In this document: positions 37,024-50,149 of the stretch, piece after piece
Numbering within the stretch: position 1 is the stretch's first letter
Layout of the letters: the number at the start of each line of letters is the position of its first letter
Source of the DNA: Anagrus nilaparvatae
Lineage: Eukaryota; Arthropoda; Insecta; Hymenoptera; Mymaridae
Length of the DNA: 64,000 nt
Assembly (NCBI GenBank): GCA_022575985.1
Contig: JAKSXM010000007.1
Location: forward strand, 16,184,501-16,248,500
Direction of reading: 5' to 3'
Notes under the pieces: model-generated
Seen by the model: only the letters and a program-made list of their open reading frames with translations
Databases searched by the model: none
What the model was told of the DNA's origin: nothing
Made by a program: the position numbers and the translations under genes

Positions 37024-37451
37024 CATTAGAATTATGTTTATGGCAAAACTGAGTGAAAGGTGAGGTTTATTTATGGTTTTTCTTAATCTTAAAGTTATTT
37101 AATATGCTTAAAAATGTCTAGATTTCATCCAAAAAAAGCAAAGAAAATAATCCATGATGTTATGTTTGATACATTATCGACAAAAGTTTAATCTGCAGAA
37201 GAAGCTGAAAAATGGATGAAACAAATAATAACTGACTTAGTTAGGATAAGAATAGGAAGTAAATTAAAAATATAATAAGTTATCATTTTTATAACAATCA
37301 AATTCATTTTATAACTATATTCAGGTGAAGTGAATAAACATAAGAATTATAAGCTTGCTGTAAATGTTGTATTAATGGAAAATTCTGGATGCGGAATAGG
37401 TGCGTGTGGGATGCTGAAACTGACACCATAGCATATGACACTTTCATGGAT
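37024..37451 (+). pseudogene. Tctex1/DYNLT2B-type dynein light chain pseudogene, introns retained
   Basis: Three exon pieces can be chained: 37024-37059 (ATG at 37034, donor GTGAGG), 37122-37258 (donor GTAAAT) and 37325-37451 (donor GTAAGA). Phases agree across both introns. The peptide starts MFMAKLSERFHPKKAKK, continues IIHDVMFD, and later has KLAVNVVLMENSGCGI and CVWDAETDTIAYDTFMD. This is the pattern of Tctex1-domain dynein light chains of the TCTEX1D2/DYNLT2B group, part of cytoplasmic dynein-2. It is broken by an in-frame TAA at 37189-37191 and by a frameshift and small deletion before CVWD. The last exon is missing, replaced by tandem repeat DNA from 37497. Retained introns show that it arose by DNA duplication, not retroposition. 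Confidence 0.75.
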
Positions 37452-37496
37452 GTAAGAAACATTTTTATTATTATATAAATTAATTTTAATTTGTTT

Positions 37497-37840
37497 GACT
37501 GAGTTGTTCCAGATATTTCCTATTTTATTACTTTTTTAGTTAATTTTTTTGGTATTTGAAATCAGTTTTTTTGTGATAACTCAACAACAACTTATTGAAA
37601 TTAAGCCAAACTGGAGGAGGCAAATCTAGACATCAAATAACAAATTTTGTATCAATTTTTTTTTTGATTCATCGAGTTGTTCAAGATATTTACTATTATT
37701 AGTCAATTTTTTTGTTAACGGAAATCAGTATTTTTGTGATTGCTCGACAACAAATTGGTCAAATTTAGTCATATTGGAGGAGGCACAACTAGATACTGTA
37801 CAAAAAATTATGTACCAATTTTTTTTTTATTTCATCGAGT
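37497..37840 (+). repeat. Two tandem ~170-bp repeat units
   Basis: Units start at 'gagttgtt' near 37501 and 37674, and a third start appears at 37837. Shared blocks include 'gatattt.ctatt', 'gaaatcagt.tttttgtgat' and 'ctggaggaggcaaatctaga' against 'ttggaggaggcacaactaga'. They adjoin the truncated end of the dynein light chain pseudogene. Confidence 0.7.
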
Positions 37841-37859
37841 TGTGTTTAAAATTTGCTCT

Positions 37860-38060
37860 GTACAGTTTCTCGAACATACATACAGACACACATACCTTCA
37901 GTATAAGCATGTTAGAGGCATCGGAATGACTTGGGGACAAAATTTCTCCACAAATTAGACAATTTTAGGAACTTTTCGTTTTTTGACCTGACAAAATTAT
38001 AAGGCACGATTTTCATCTATGTATTGCATACATAGGGTGATCGTGCCTAAAAATAATTTA
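37860..38060. repeat. Dispersed repeat R4, copy a
   Basis: It contains 'cttttcgttttttgacctga', 'ggcacgattttcatctatgt' and 'tacatagggtgatcgtgcc'. The last two pair as an inverted repeat. The complement of this stretch recurs at about 57843-58030, and a shorter form at about 11478-11545. A short open frame here belongs to the repeat. Confidence 0.6.
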
Positions 38061-39671
38061 TGTAAAACATTAAAAAAAAAAAATTGTTTGAAAAATTAGG
38101 TATCGGATTGGAGATAACGAGTAAAAACGATAATTCTAAATATTAGTATTTACATGGAAAAAAATTTTTTTTTAACTTACCAAAACGTCCGCAGTTGATT
38201 TATAGACTTTCAAAAAATTGTTTATTAACTTTTTAAAAGAAAAAAAGTGAAAAAGAGCTTTCGTTTCTGATTTAAGTACCTGAAACATAATGTATCACCA
38301 TTATTGTGAAAAGCACCCATGTATAAATTTTTGAAACTTTATTATTGTTATAAATATATTTATTTAAAAATTTTCATACAAAAATCAATCTATAACTTAA
38401 AATATATTACATAAAAGTATCTATATAATTTTAATAATTAAATTTTTTTTTTAATATATACAAAATATTATTTGATAAATATATTATGAATAGATATTAA
38501 TTAAATGTATTTATAAAACTTCATTTTTAATGAATATGAATTAACTTTATATAAGTATAATTTAAAATCGATACATTATAATATAATTAATATACTTATA
38601 TATATACATACTTGTCAAACATATCAATATACTATTACCTAAAATTAGGTTACATATACATTATTATTATTATTATATATTACTATTATATAACTAAAAA
38701 TAACAAAAAATTTTAATTAATTAATTTTTTGCATATGCGATAAAAAAAATTTGTTGATTCAAAATTTAATTTAATTTTGTGAATACAAACAATATTTAGA
38801 AAAAAAAAATTATGAAATTTTATTAAATTTGAAAAAAATTAAGAGGACAGAGAACCAAAAAAATTTTAAAATCAGTTTTTTTCATTTTTAACAAAATTTA
38901 TTGATTTAATTTTAAAAAAAATGAGTCATGCCCTGAATATTATCATCCCTTTTAAAATTTTTTGAATTTCGAAAGAAATTCTAGATTCTCGAAAGGATCA
39001 TATTTAAAATTTTATTAAAACTAGATTAAGTTTTTTATTGCGGAAAGCATAAGACAAATTAGATCAATAAATTTTGTTAAAAATAAAAAAAACTGATTTA
39101 AAATTTTTTTTTGGTTGTGTGTCCCTTTTATATTCTGCTTTATTAATTTTTTTTTTACTCAATTAGGTTACAACATCTGATTTTTTATATCGAGCGTTCT
39201 GTCATTTTGTCTGCAAATTTTCCGTAATACCTTGTTTGGTACGAGTGCGACCAATTTAATCTCAATTTTTTTAACAACCTAATAGTAATTACGTATCTTC
39301 GAACCTCTTGACCTATTGATACTAAAAAACTCAAAAACAAAGCTTGAATACCTTAAAAAATTATTTTTAGTGTAGGTATGATTAGAAACAAAATAACTAT
39401 TTGCACATTATTCTCGAAGTGCATATCCAAAAGTTGCTTTGAATTACTTTTATGATTTGAAAAAATAAGATTACCAAAACTTTAGTTTATTATACCAATT
39501 CTAAGATAAACAGCTGAAAATCTATAAATCTTATAGAATTATCTAAAGTTTTATAATCTTAAATTTTTAACAAATTCAGTAATTGTAGTTCAAAGCAATC
39601 GCAAAAATCAAAATATTGTATAAAATATATAGTAAAGATAAAAAAATAATTTATTAATATCTATGTTTTAG

Positions 39672-39879
39672 GTTGTATGGATACACGTAGACAGACAATT
39701 ACTTGTATCAGTTCATAAACACGTTGTATCAAAAATATCAAGGTTTTCTGTATATAGTGATAATCAAAAAACATGGGTTTTACATATAAGAAGTGTTGAA
39801 CAAAGAGACAGAGGTTACTACATGTGTCAAGTTAATACACATCCTATGATAAGTCAAGTTGGATATTTAGAAGTTGTTG
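39672..39879 (+). CDS. DIP/lachesin-like Ig protein, exon completing Ig domain 1
   Basis: The exon follows TTTTAG and ends before GTAAGT. It enters in phase 0 and leaves one base (phase 1). The 69 residues begin VVWIHVDRQLLVSVHKHVV and end SQVGYLEVV. They carry the core Trp (W3) of Ig1, and the second conserved Cys lies in DRGYYMCQVNTHPM. This D-x-G-x-Y-x-C block and the following QVNT-PM--QVGYL are hallmarks of DIP/lachesin proteins. In this family Ig1 is the part that binds Dpr partners. The exon splices in frame between 15010 and 41627. Confidence 0.95.
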
Positions 39880-41626
39880 GTAAGTTTTTCTTTTTTATGT
39901 ATAAAAATAAATATTTATTTTTTATGTTGTATCACACGTATAAACTTTCATTCATTTTAAATGTAATCCCTATGTACTTATACGTAAGATAATAAAAAAT
40001 GAGAATTTTTTGTCGTTATTTTTATAATATATTTAACTGTCACTGTTGAAGAGGGATTAATTTTTTTTTTTTTTATTATACGTATATGAATAAAAAATAT
40101 TACAGTTTTAATAAAAAATAAGAATATTATTATATGCATAAATAATAGTGCTTGGATATAAATTTTTTACATTCCAATGCATAGTATTGTAAGCTTTTCA
40201 TTAATTCTTGACAATAAACAAATTTTTTTTGGAGAAGTTATCATTTTTTTGAGTTGAAAAAAAGTTTATATTTCTTTAAAAAAAATATTTTATATATTAT
40301 TAATGGTAGAGTTTACTCCCTATACTTAATAAAAAATTATGCGTAATGTTTTAATATTATTAATTAATTTACACATGAATTAATTTTATTGGCCTATTTA
40401 GTTCCACAATAAAACTATAGTATATTTTTACCCATGGCCACAAAAGTAAAGAATGGCCCAAATCGCACGTAAATTACCGTCCGAGGCGAAGCCGAGGATG
40501 GTAAACTGCGATTTGGGGCATCCTTTTTTTGTGGCCAAGGACAAAACATAATTTTTCTTGCTCAGTGTCGAGAAAATGCGTTTTTTCGAATAGCGCAGCG
40601 GCCAGAAAACACGCACTTTCTGGACACTAACAAGAAAAATGACTTTCAATAACTGCAGATGCAAAATTTTGAAAAGAAAATAAAGATTGAAAGGCAAATA
40701 TCTAATTATAAAAACTAGATGAGGTCGGATAAACGAAATTTCACCATTGATTATTTAGTCAAATTTCGCGTAAGGCCCGAAATTTCTCAAAAGTTGTTGC
40801 TCTAAACTGAACTTATAGTCTTGAATCAGTTGCTTTCTTGGTTACACAAAACTCGAATCAAATTGAAGCAAATAACTCGAAACTTTGGGCGCCTGACCCA
40901 ACATTTCATGACCCGGACCCATAAAATTGTTGCCTTGTCGAATTGGATACCTCAAGCAGACATATTTTTGCTTGAAATATCAATCAAATTGCTTGAATTA
41001 TTTATAATTTAAAAAAAATCAAGCAGCTGCTTGAAATTTTAAGCAAAGCAACCTAACTGTGCACTCCAGATACTTAGAAAGCTATGTGATGATGCTCTAA
41101 ATTTTGCTCTGCCTTTTATTTTTAGCTGAAATTATTTATAATTTATTTGCACTCCTAGACACGAACTTTCTGCTTAAAACAGAAATTTCTGCACTCGTTA
41201 TATACCTCGGTAGGCAAAAAATATTTTAAGTACCATGGGCAAAAAATTTTAAATACTGCGTGCACTCATGCTAGTGCTTTACTAGTAAACTAAAAATTTT
41301 GCACCCATGATACTTAATATGCTATTTCGAAATTCAAACAAAAACTAAAACATCTTAACAACATGGCAAATTACCATTGTCACAAATGGATCCATAAAAA
41401 ATATATAGCTATCATAAAACATATTTCTATAGCTAAAAGTTAAGTTATCATTACTTTTAAGAGTCTTAATCCTAGATGAAACTCATAAATTCCATAAAAT
41501 ATATAAAAAAATTAAAAATAATAAAAAATATAATTAACCATAATTAAAAAAGTTTTTTATTTAAAATAATAAAATGAAAAAGGTTAAATTTATAAATTAA
41601 AATGTTCTTATTTCGTTATATTATAG
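39880..41626 (+). other. Intron 2 of the DIP-like gene (1.75 kb)
   Basis: It runs from GTAAGT to TTATAG. It is AT-rich apart from an R2-family palindromic copy (40437-40650). Near 40.98-41.30 kb there is a stretch with repeated 'caagcagctgcttgaa'-like and 'ttgcactc' words. No exon was seen. Confidence 0.85.
40437..40650. repeat. R2 family palindromic copy b
   Basis: At 40437-40534 the left arm (ggccacaaaagtaaagaatg, then gcccaaatcgc) pairs with the right arm (gcgatttggggc, then tttttgtggcc). An attached block has 'gcggccagaaaacacgcac'. It is related to 13235-13405 and 56830-56985. A short minus-strand open frame across it is not a gene. Confidence 0.7.
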
Positions 41627-41788
41627 TACCACCTACAATAGTAGATGAAGAATCAACATCAAGTAATGTAGCGGTCAGAGAACACCAAAATGTTACTTTG
41701 ACGTGCAAAGCAAAAGGATATCCAGAACCAAAGCTCAAATGGAAACGCGAAGATAATCAAGATATTCTTGTAGAACGTAGAACAAAAG
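41627..41788 (+). CDS. DIP/lachesin-like Ig protein, exon for first half of Ig domain 2
   Basis: The exon follows ATTATAG and ends before GTAATT. It enters with two bases that complete a Val codon and leaves one base. The peptide starts VPPTIVDEESTSSNVAVREH and continues QNVTLTCKAKGYPEPKLKWK before REDNQD. It contains the first Cys of Ig2, the KW Trp and the W-R/K-R-ED motif common in DIP and lachesin proteins, and an NVT glycosylation site. Length and phase agree with the adjacent exons. Confidence 0.95.
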
Positions 41789-43079
41789 GTAATTAATATC
41801 AAAAGTGTATAATATAACAACTACTATCACTACTATTATATTTAGTTTATTATAACAGGATATGTTTAACATAAATGTTATATAGTTTATTATTATTGAG
41901 TGATATATATATATCTTTTTACTTTATATATTGTAAAAACGTTAATTAAAATTTAATTAAATAACAGTTAAAGAGATAGGAGAAATTTTCATTTATTATT
42001 ATTTTTCTTTATTATATTCCAAATATATGAATAGAAAAATAATTATTTACATTTTCTGTGTATATAAGGCTTTAAATATACATTTAAATATTACATTAAT
42101 TAAATTTTCATTATGATTTTCTATATATATATATATATATCAGTAAAACAAAAAAAGAAATAAGTGTTATAAAATACAAAACATGAATTTTAACATAAAA
42201 TTTATATTAGTGAAATAATAAATATATATATTTATAAGGTCACGTTTTTACATTTAATTTTCAGAAAATTCATTTTAATAATATTTTACTCTTTATTTTT
42301 TTTTAATTATATATTAGTATAGAGATAGAAAATTAAAAATACACATTAATAAATAAATTAAAATTTAATAACGTTACTTTTTTTCCTTTATTTTTTGTAA
42401 TTAATTTAATGTTATTTTTTTGTTTTACGAAAAAAACATAATTGTTGGTTGAAGCATTGAATAAAGTAGGTATTGAAAAAAGAGGAATTTTATTTTAATA
42501 ATATTTTTTAGATTTTGCGAGTTACTTTTTTTGTTTTTTTTATAGTTGAGAACAAAGCTGGGTAAATAGGCGTGTTCTTATGCTCGTTTTTAATAACACT
42601 GATAAAAAAATAGTTAAAATATATTCGTGGCACGGGAAATTGCAACACAGAACCGTTCCAAAAATTTGTTGTAAACGGAGAATTTTTCAATGAAACCTTT
42701 TTCAAAAAATCACAATAATGGTTTTTTGAAAATCTGATTCGTTTCAAAATTTTTTTCAAAACAAAATAATTTTGAAAGTTTTTGTTTTCAGTAATCCGTT
42801 TGACAAATTTAAAACGGACTTACCCGCTTTGCATAGCGTTTTGTTCTGTTAAAAAAAACACCCCGTATCTATAGTTCGATCTCACAGGTCTTCTGGTTCT
42901 AGAACAGTGAGCTTTAATGCTATAAAATTACTAATTGATCTCTTTTTTGTGCCAATGTCTAGTTTTAAACGCTCTAACCAATTTTTTTTAGTATTAATAC
43001 CTTTTACGTAATACTCAATAAGTCACGTACCAATTTTGGCCAAAAATGACATTTGGTTTATTAGATATCGCAGTGAAAA

Positions 43080-43720
43080 AATTAGTGACAAAACATTATA
43101 ACTAGTTTGTGTGTTCACACAACCAACGATCATGGAACATGTTCACTCATAACAGTAATTAATTCAAAAACCGAAATTACAATAAATCCCGAAATATAAA
43201 TTATCCTAAGTCCATAAACCTAAAGTATTTTAAGTTCTTGTTCTTATCAGGGCCTCATCTTCCAATTCTCTAGTCCCTAAATCAAAAATATACTAAGTCC
43301 CCTGCCGAGCCACACTTTTTCAAATACCCCATCCAATGAACATGTTCCATGCTAAAACTTGTAACTCGTTTTTGTGTTCACACAACCAACGATAATGAAA
43401 TAAGTTCCTATAACAGTTTTAAATTATATTCCTAATAATACCCTAATTATTTTAAGTCCTAGAATCGAAATTATAACAATTCCATAAATACAAATGTTCT
43501 TAAGTTCATAAATCTAAGAAGTATTTTAAGTTCGTGTTTTTATCAGGTCCTGATCAGACCCTGACTACTATCTCAAATTATTTTCAGCCCATTTAATCAA
43601 AAAAACGCCACCGCCCTAAAAACGTCACTTATTCACCCACCCCCGCCCATCTAAAAATATATCCCTTTTTTCAGGTACCCCTTCCTATATACATATTCAA
43701 TATTTAAAAACTCAGTTTTA
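43080..43720. repeat. Two tandem R1 family copies (f and g)
   Basis: Both copies carry the R1 core in the same orientation. Copy f (from about 43095) has 'actagtttgtgtgttcacac' and 'aaccaacgatcatggaaca'. Copy g (from about 43350) has 'aactcgtttttgtgttcaca' and 'caaccaacgataatgaaata'. Each is followed by the 'aaattat...taagtcc...ttttaagttc' region and a C-rich tail (ccacccccgccc in g). The core contains a small inverted pair, tgtgttcacaca. Confidence 0.65.
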
Positions 43721-45658
43721 TTCATCCTACTGTGATACTCAATAAACGAAATGTCCATTTTTGGCCAAAATTGGTATGTATTTTTTTGAGTATTGTGCAA
43801 AGGATATTGATACTTAAAAAAATATGGTTTGCAGCGTTAAAAATAAAATATTTACACAAACAAAATGAGATCAATCAGAAGTTTTTTGGTTGACTTGCAA
43901 GGTGACAGCATTATATAGACTAAGAAAAGTACTTAAAAATCCTTGTTTTTAACATTGAAGCTCGTTATTCTAGTCCCAGAAGACCTATAAGATCGAATTA
44001 TAGATATAATATATTTTTTCAATATAATAATATGCTCTTCCAAGTTCGGTCAAGATCTAGCACATCAAACTTGTATACTTCCTTTATTAGTCAAATACCT
44101 TCCTATTCTTGACAATCATGGAGAAATAATTAACGATAAAATTATACAGTTTATTGAGTTCAAAATTAGATCATTAGACAAAGAGATGAGACTAGGTTTT
44201 AGCAAAAAAAAAAAAATATTTTATAAAATGGACTCTACATTTATAGACCCAAAAGGCCCATTAGGGTAAAATGAGGATATTAGAGATGTTTTTCAAACTA
44301 CCTCATCACTACCCTGAATGTTAGAAGCAAATAAAATTCCCTGTTAAATTTATTATTTAGTAAATTTAAATTCCGAGATTATATTTAAGAAATGGGATTA
44401 ATTTATGCTTGAGTCATAAGAAATTTTTTCTATCTTTAAAAAAGTATGTTTATTTTTATGATATTTTTTTTTCAACTGTAGAATTTGTTTTATGGTTTTA
44501 AAAAAATATTATTAAACATGCCATTGCACAACGATACCTTCCTGCATTTGACATATTAAAATATAAATCTGTTTATGTAACTTTCAAAAATATCGCTCGC
44601 TGTATACTACAGATTATCCGCAGAAAATAAGATTTACTTGATAAAAAAAAATGCAAGCAGCAATCCTTAACTTACTAACTTATTTAAGTAACACAAGTTA
44701 AAAAAAATGATAAAGTGTACTCATGTGCGCAAAAACGAATTTTTTTATAATGTCAGTGTAACAAATACACACATAAGATTTTTCGTTGTAAGATCATATA
44801 TTATAATACCTTGAGCATCTAAGTTTTAAACCCATGCGCTTCTTAAATATTGTAGAGATTAATCAACTCGGCCTTCATGTAAAATGCTGTTTTCACTCTT
44901 CTTTGAACCGATGGCATGCTTCCGGGATTTAAGAGGGAAATTGGTCTTTTCTATCCTTATCTTACACATATAAAATTTTAGAAGGAATCGAGATACGTAA
45001 TATAAAATGAAGATGAAACAGTACGGATGAGAGAGAAAATAATCGTGTAGTTATAATGGAAAAAGCGTAACAATAATTTTCACAAAAAGTCTGGGGGTAA
45101 AACGTAGAGTATAAAAAGATGTAAAAAATTATATGCATACCTAGCGAGTTTACCTCTCTCTGTATTCGAGAGATAAAGAAACAGAGAAATCTGAATGAAG
45201 ACAATAAATTAAAAGAAAAAAAAAGTGAAAATTAGAGGGATTTATATTAGGGATCGTAAAACGGATAAATTTTTTTTTTTTTTTTAATATGACTGAAAAA
45301 AATTTTTATAGTCGTAGAAAGCAAATTTTTTTCATACTTTCTCTTTTTTTTCGTGTACCTATTTGTAAATTAAAATTTTAATTAGAAAATAATATAATTT
45401 TGCAGGAAAACGTAAAAAAATTATGTGATTTATTAAAATAAAAGAAATTTATTATCAGGGTATTTAATCAATAATTTAACCAACTCATTTATTCTCTTAA
45501 TGCTTATAATTTATCTTATACAATTAATTAAATTGACGCTTAACGCGGTAATGAATCTTTAATTTAAATGGGATAATTTGATAACAGAAACTGAACAATA
45601 TACTTTAGAAATATAATGTCAAATAATATTTTTAATAAATCGTTTAATTTGATTATTT

Positions 45659-46026
45659 ACCCTGCTAAAAAAAATAACATAAAAACAACATGATATTTTG
45701 TTTCTGGATAGATAACGATCAGAATTTCTTGGGCCGGATTTTAAATCACTGGTTAAAAATTTCGGAAAATTCTGTTTAGGTTAAAGGGTCGCTCGGAAAA
45801 TTTCAAGTATAAAAAAATAAATAAATAAAATTTCATAAATATGTTTCAAGAATTTCATATTTTTTTTTAGAATTATCTGTGTTTTGGCCTAAAAGAAGGG
45901 CTTTATGTAAAATTTCTCGAGGAATCTAAAAATTGAGAAAAGTGGGCCCCATAAATTTTGGCCTGAATCTATCAACCACAGATCCAAAAAATTCTGTTAG
46001 TTTTGTGCTATTTTTTATTACCAGGG
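45659..46026. mobile_element. TIR MITE family M, copy 2
   Basis: The left end accctgctaaaaaaaataac pairs with the right end ctattttttattaccagggt. An internal 'tttctcgaggaatctaaaaa' corresponds to the same block in copy 1 at 15241-15540. It ends about 50 bp before the next MITE. There is no coding capacity. Confidence 0.65.
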
Positions 46027-46077
46027 TAACAATTTATATTATAATAACAAGTATTATTATTTATATACACTGTAAAA

Positions 46078-46472
46078 AGTAACTTTCTTATATTAACAAA
46101 AAAATTGGAACATTTTCGAAAAATTAGTAAATTTTCGAAAAAATTTGTAAATATTCGAAAAAGATGGTTATATTTACTAAATTTAGTATATTAACAAAAA
46201 ATTCGAGTGTTCTCGATTTTTTTTTGTGAATTCGCAAGAAAAATTGATAATTTACAATTTTTTTCTCGAAAAATTACAAAAAATAGTTGCGAATTTCCGA
46301 AAAATAGTTGTGAATTTGCAACTTTTTTCGTAAAATCACTAAAAAAATCGAGAATTCTCGAATTTTTCGATAATGTACTAAATTTAGTAAATTTACGATT
46401 TTTATCGAATATTTACAAGTTTTTTTGAAAATTCGCTAGTTTTTCGAAAAAATTCTATTTTTTTTGTAAATC

Positions 46473-46506
<34 letters not shown>

Positions 46507-46530
46507 CTAAGAAAGTTACTTTTTACAGTG
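46078..46530. mobile_element. TA-flanked MITE with CACTG ends and repetitive interior
   Basis: This 453 bp element starts cactgtaaaaagtaactttc and ends with its exact complement. TA lies on both sides (46076-46077 and 46531-46532). The interior is a patchwork of short words such as ttttcgaaaaa, aatttagta and ttgcgaattt, ending in a T run of about 30. TA target and CACTG ends point to the Tc1/mariner superfamily. Confidence 0.85.
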
Positions 46531-49500
46531 TACTTAAATAAATATTATTATTAACAAGTACATAATTTTATAGTACTAATTACTAGCTTATTTATTAAAT
46601 TTTAATCTCTCCAATTTACAAATGAACATATTTTTTTATAATCTCCTGAATGGTAGCAAGTATTATTTCTAAAATTACTATGCAAAAAGTTTGTTTTTAA
46701 AAAAAAATTTAAATTTAAGATAAATAAATAAGAATATATATATATGTAATAAAAAATAAATGCAGATTTTAGTGATGCATGTAGTTGACGATTCAAAATG
46801 AGATAAGGCTGATTATACGATACGAATGAGTAAAACCGCATAGTTGGACAGGGAAACATTGCGGTTTTCTATACAGAATATACTTGAATTCCTATGATAC
46901 CAACTCGAAGACCATCTCTATATATTTTAAAGATAAATATATGCTTCTGAATTATATATTAGGGTGCATATTATAGTCAATGTACTTTACTTTACATTAG
47001 GATATTACTGTCTAGGTATTTGGTTTTATGTAAGAGATAAAACTTATTTTTCATTTTAAATTTTTATTTTTATTCATTTTGTACTACTCTATTTTCTATT
47101 TCCTTATCAGTCTTACCAATTTTAATATTAATTAATATAATTTTTCTGGATTTATGCCTGACTTTTTGCTTTAATTTTACGATCTTTATCATTAACAAAA
47201 AAGTAAATTTATGATATGTAAAAAAAGCTGCAGTTCTTTAAAAATCTCCATTTAACTGAATCTTTATTTGATGAATTCATTTTATTTATGAAAAACAGAT
47301 AATTTGGATGTCTTTTTCTTCCTTATTTTGTAATTTACGTATTTTTTCATAATTCCAGAATATTTATTTTCTGATTCGAACCAATGAACGAAATTACATA
47401 AAACCGATTTCAAAATAAAGAAACAAGGGCTTTTTGAAACACAAGATTTTGCATATCCAGGAGTCAAGCGCACGATTGTTTATTCAAAAATGAATGTATT
47501 ATTTTCAATTTATATTGTTTGCGCAATAAATTATTAGGACTATAATGAAGCCCCTCTGAATATTATTTGATAATTTTTTATTCTGAGGCCTTAAATTTTC
47601 TAGATTAAAAAATACCAAATAATTGTGTATCCAGTTGGTAAAACAAAGTTTAAATTATGAAATCTCTAGCCGAATAACGTGAATAATGATAGACCTTGAA
47701 GTCTACAGCACTAAAATATTACAAGGAAATACTAATACTAAAATGCTAGATTCTGTTTATGCGGGAGACACACGTCAACTTCTTAAGAAATAAATTATCT
47801 TCGGGATTGGACATAGTCTCTCCAATATTTTTTTAAATACGTTTCTGTTATTAATAATTATTATAACTTTACTGGGGACAGAACTAGATTCCTTTAAAAG
47901 CTCTGAATGTGTTTGCATATTTATAAATTTACAGTAAAACGTGATTTTTTTAAACAACAGAAACAGAAGTAAATGGGACACAGGGGGGGGGGAGAGCTCC
48001 TCTCCTTCAATTTTTGCTAGTACGTATTTTTATATTTCTCATGAGAAATGATTTTTGAGCCTTTTTGAAAGCCCTAGTGATCATTTTTAATTTCATGTAA
48101 TATGTTTTTTTACATTTAGAATATTTTGAATATATTTAAAAAATCATTAAAATTTTAGCCTGCTTTAGGGGCTAAGACAAGGCTGAGGTCTCTTTACCTG
48201 GAGGTTGTAAATAAAAAAGGTTTCGGAAATGAAAAGATCGACCCAGAAAACATTCTTTTCTTAAGATTTTTAGTTCAAAATATACAGTTTTTCAAATCAA
48301 AAAATTTATTTGTCCAAGAAATGTCTATTGAGCCTTATTAACACCAACATTTTTTAGCATCGCGTCTTCAAATACTATAATCCAAAGTAAAAATTCCCAC
48401 AATCTAATATTCCAAGATTTAAAAGCTTAAATTTAATTCTTTAAATGTAATCAATTTTTTATAATTTTTAATGTAAACTAGTTTAAACTACTACCTACTT
48501 AATTATTAAATTTTTAATTGCATATATAACTATTGACTATGTACCTAAAATAGATAATCCATTAAGTTATTATAATTAACTTTAAATAAAAGTTTTTTTT
48601 TAACTTAACAAAAATAAAAAAGTAAATTAATATAAAAATTTAATTAGCTTTACACACAAAGAAAATAATAATAATAATAATAATAATAATATAACCTTAT
48701 TTTATCTTTTATTTTTAATTAAAATATACAATTTAAAAGAACAAAAAAAAATTTTTTATTATATAAAAAGATTTTTACTTAACTACAGTATCTAAAATAA
48801 TTTTAGCAAAGTGAATTTATCTAAGAAAAAGTTTTACATAATAAGAGGAAAACTTTGACCATAAGAAAATTCTTTGTCATATAAATATAAAGAGCTATAT
48901 ATATATATGTATATTGTTATCTTCGTCATTTGCCTTCTGTTTCAACAAAATATATATATATATATATATATTAAACAATGTTCTTTTTTCGACGCCTTAG
49001 TTTTAATTACTATCTACATGGTAAAGAGCTTCTTTTAAAATAAGTATAAAAAGGATTGAAATATTGCATATACATTTATATTTGTGTATACAAAAGCAAA
49101 CTCTTGTATTCCCCTTAGCTTACAACAAATACAAACATATATATATATATATATATCTTTTAGATGATAATAAAGAAAAGCATTAGTTAAGGGCTCTAAG
49201 GTTTTAAAGCATCAAATTATTTTTGTCCTTTTATATGTAGAAAGTCACTGTTGAAAGCTCTAAATTTATGTACTAAAAGTTTAAAGCTTTTTACGTCTTA
49301 TAATGTGAATACGGATCTTAAGAAAATAATTTTATAGCTTTTCTTTGTGATTTTAGTATAGATTCTTAAAGACATGTGATATACGGAATACTAGGACTGT
49401 TCCTGGAGTTCTATAAAAAAAAACATTTTTCTAATCTAGTAAAATTATTACATAATCTTGAATTTTTTACCCGAATATGCAAGATGTTTTTTTACAATTA

Positions 49501-50149
49501 GTATTTTTCACCATTTTGCTAGAAAAGTTATAGGTGAGCATGGCCCACTTGGTACATGCCCGGTGTTCCTTAAAAAAAATAATTTTTTAGACCTATTTTT
49601 ATCAAATAATATAAATTTTTGAGGTAATTTTAAAATTTGTTATTTTCTGACACAAAATTTGGTATATTAATCAACAAAGACAGAATTGGCAATAAAAATT
49701 GTGCCCTCAGACCAGTAAATGAAACTAACTAGAAATTCTTAGAGTAAAAATCACGTTAAAAGATCTCTACCTATTTGATGTCAATTGATTTTTTAACTTT
49801 ATTAGTTATAAAATATTTTTTTAAATTTATAATTATTGAATATGAACTACTAAACTAAAATGTAAAAAGATTTTTTAAAACCCATTTTGCAAATCCTAGG
49901 CAAAATTTACAATTTAAATTTTAGCTTTATGTATTTAAATTCTTGAAAATTGTTATTTATATTTTATTTTACCAGGAAAATGATATTTAGTTAATTCTTG
50001 GTAAAAGCAATAAAGTTAGCACAAAATTTAAAATATACGTGAATTAAGCTTTTAATAATTATTTTTCTATATTCTCGTGATGTATATGACGATTTATTTG
50101 AAAATTAATACTTTATATGATTTAAAATTCGAAAAAATTTTTTTGTAAG

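Larger units (their letters stand above)
15011..39671 (+). other. Intron 1 of the visible DIP-like gene (24.7 kb, contains nested genes and elements)
   Basis: It begins GTAAGAATTT and ends ATGTTTTAG. Inside are an intact ionotropic receptor gene on the same strand, a dynein light chain pseudogene, two LTR elements and several MITEs, all listed separately. Stretches without listed features (for example 17.1-21.3 kb and 38.1-39.6 kb) are AT-rich, with poly-A and poly-T runs and microsatellites. A (TAA)n run lies at about 17102-17130 and a T tract at about 21000-21026. No further exon was recognised. Confidence 0.85.

Noticed and set aside
37740..37958. 72-codon frame on plus strand
   Set aside because: It crosses the border between a tandem repeat and the R4 repeat; it is repeat-derived and not a gene.
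42540..42865. Possible inverted-repeat element (gggtaa near caaagc on both sides)
   Set aside because: Only short words match and no continuous arms or target duplication could be found.
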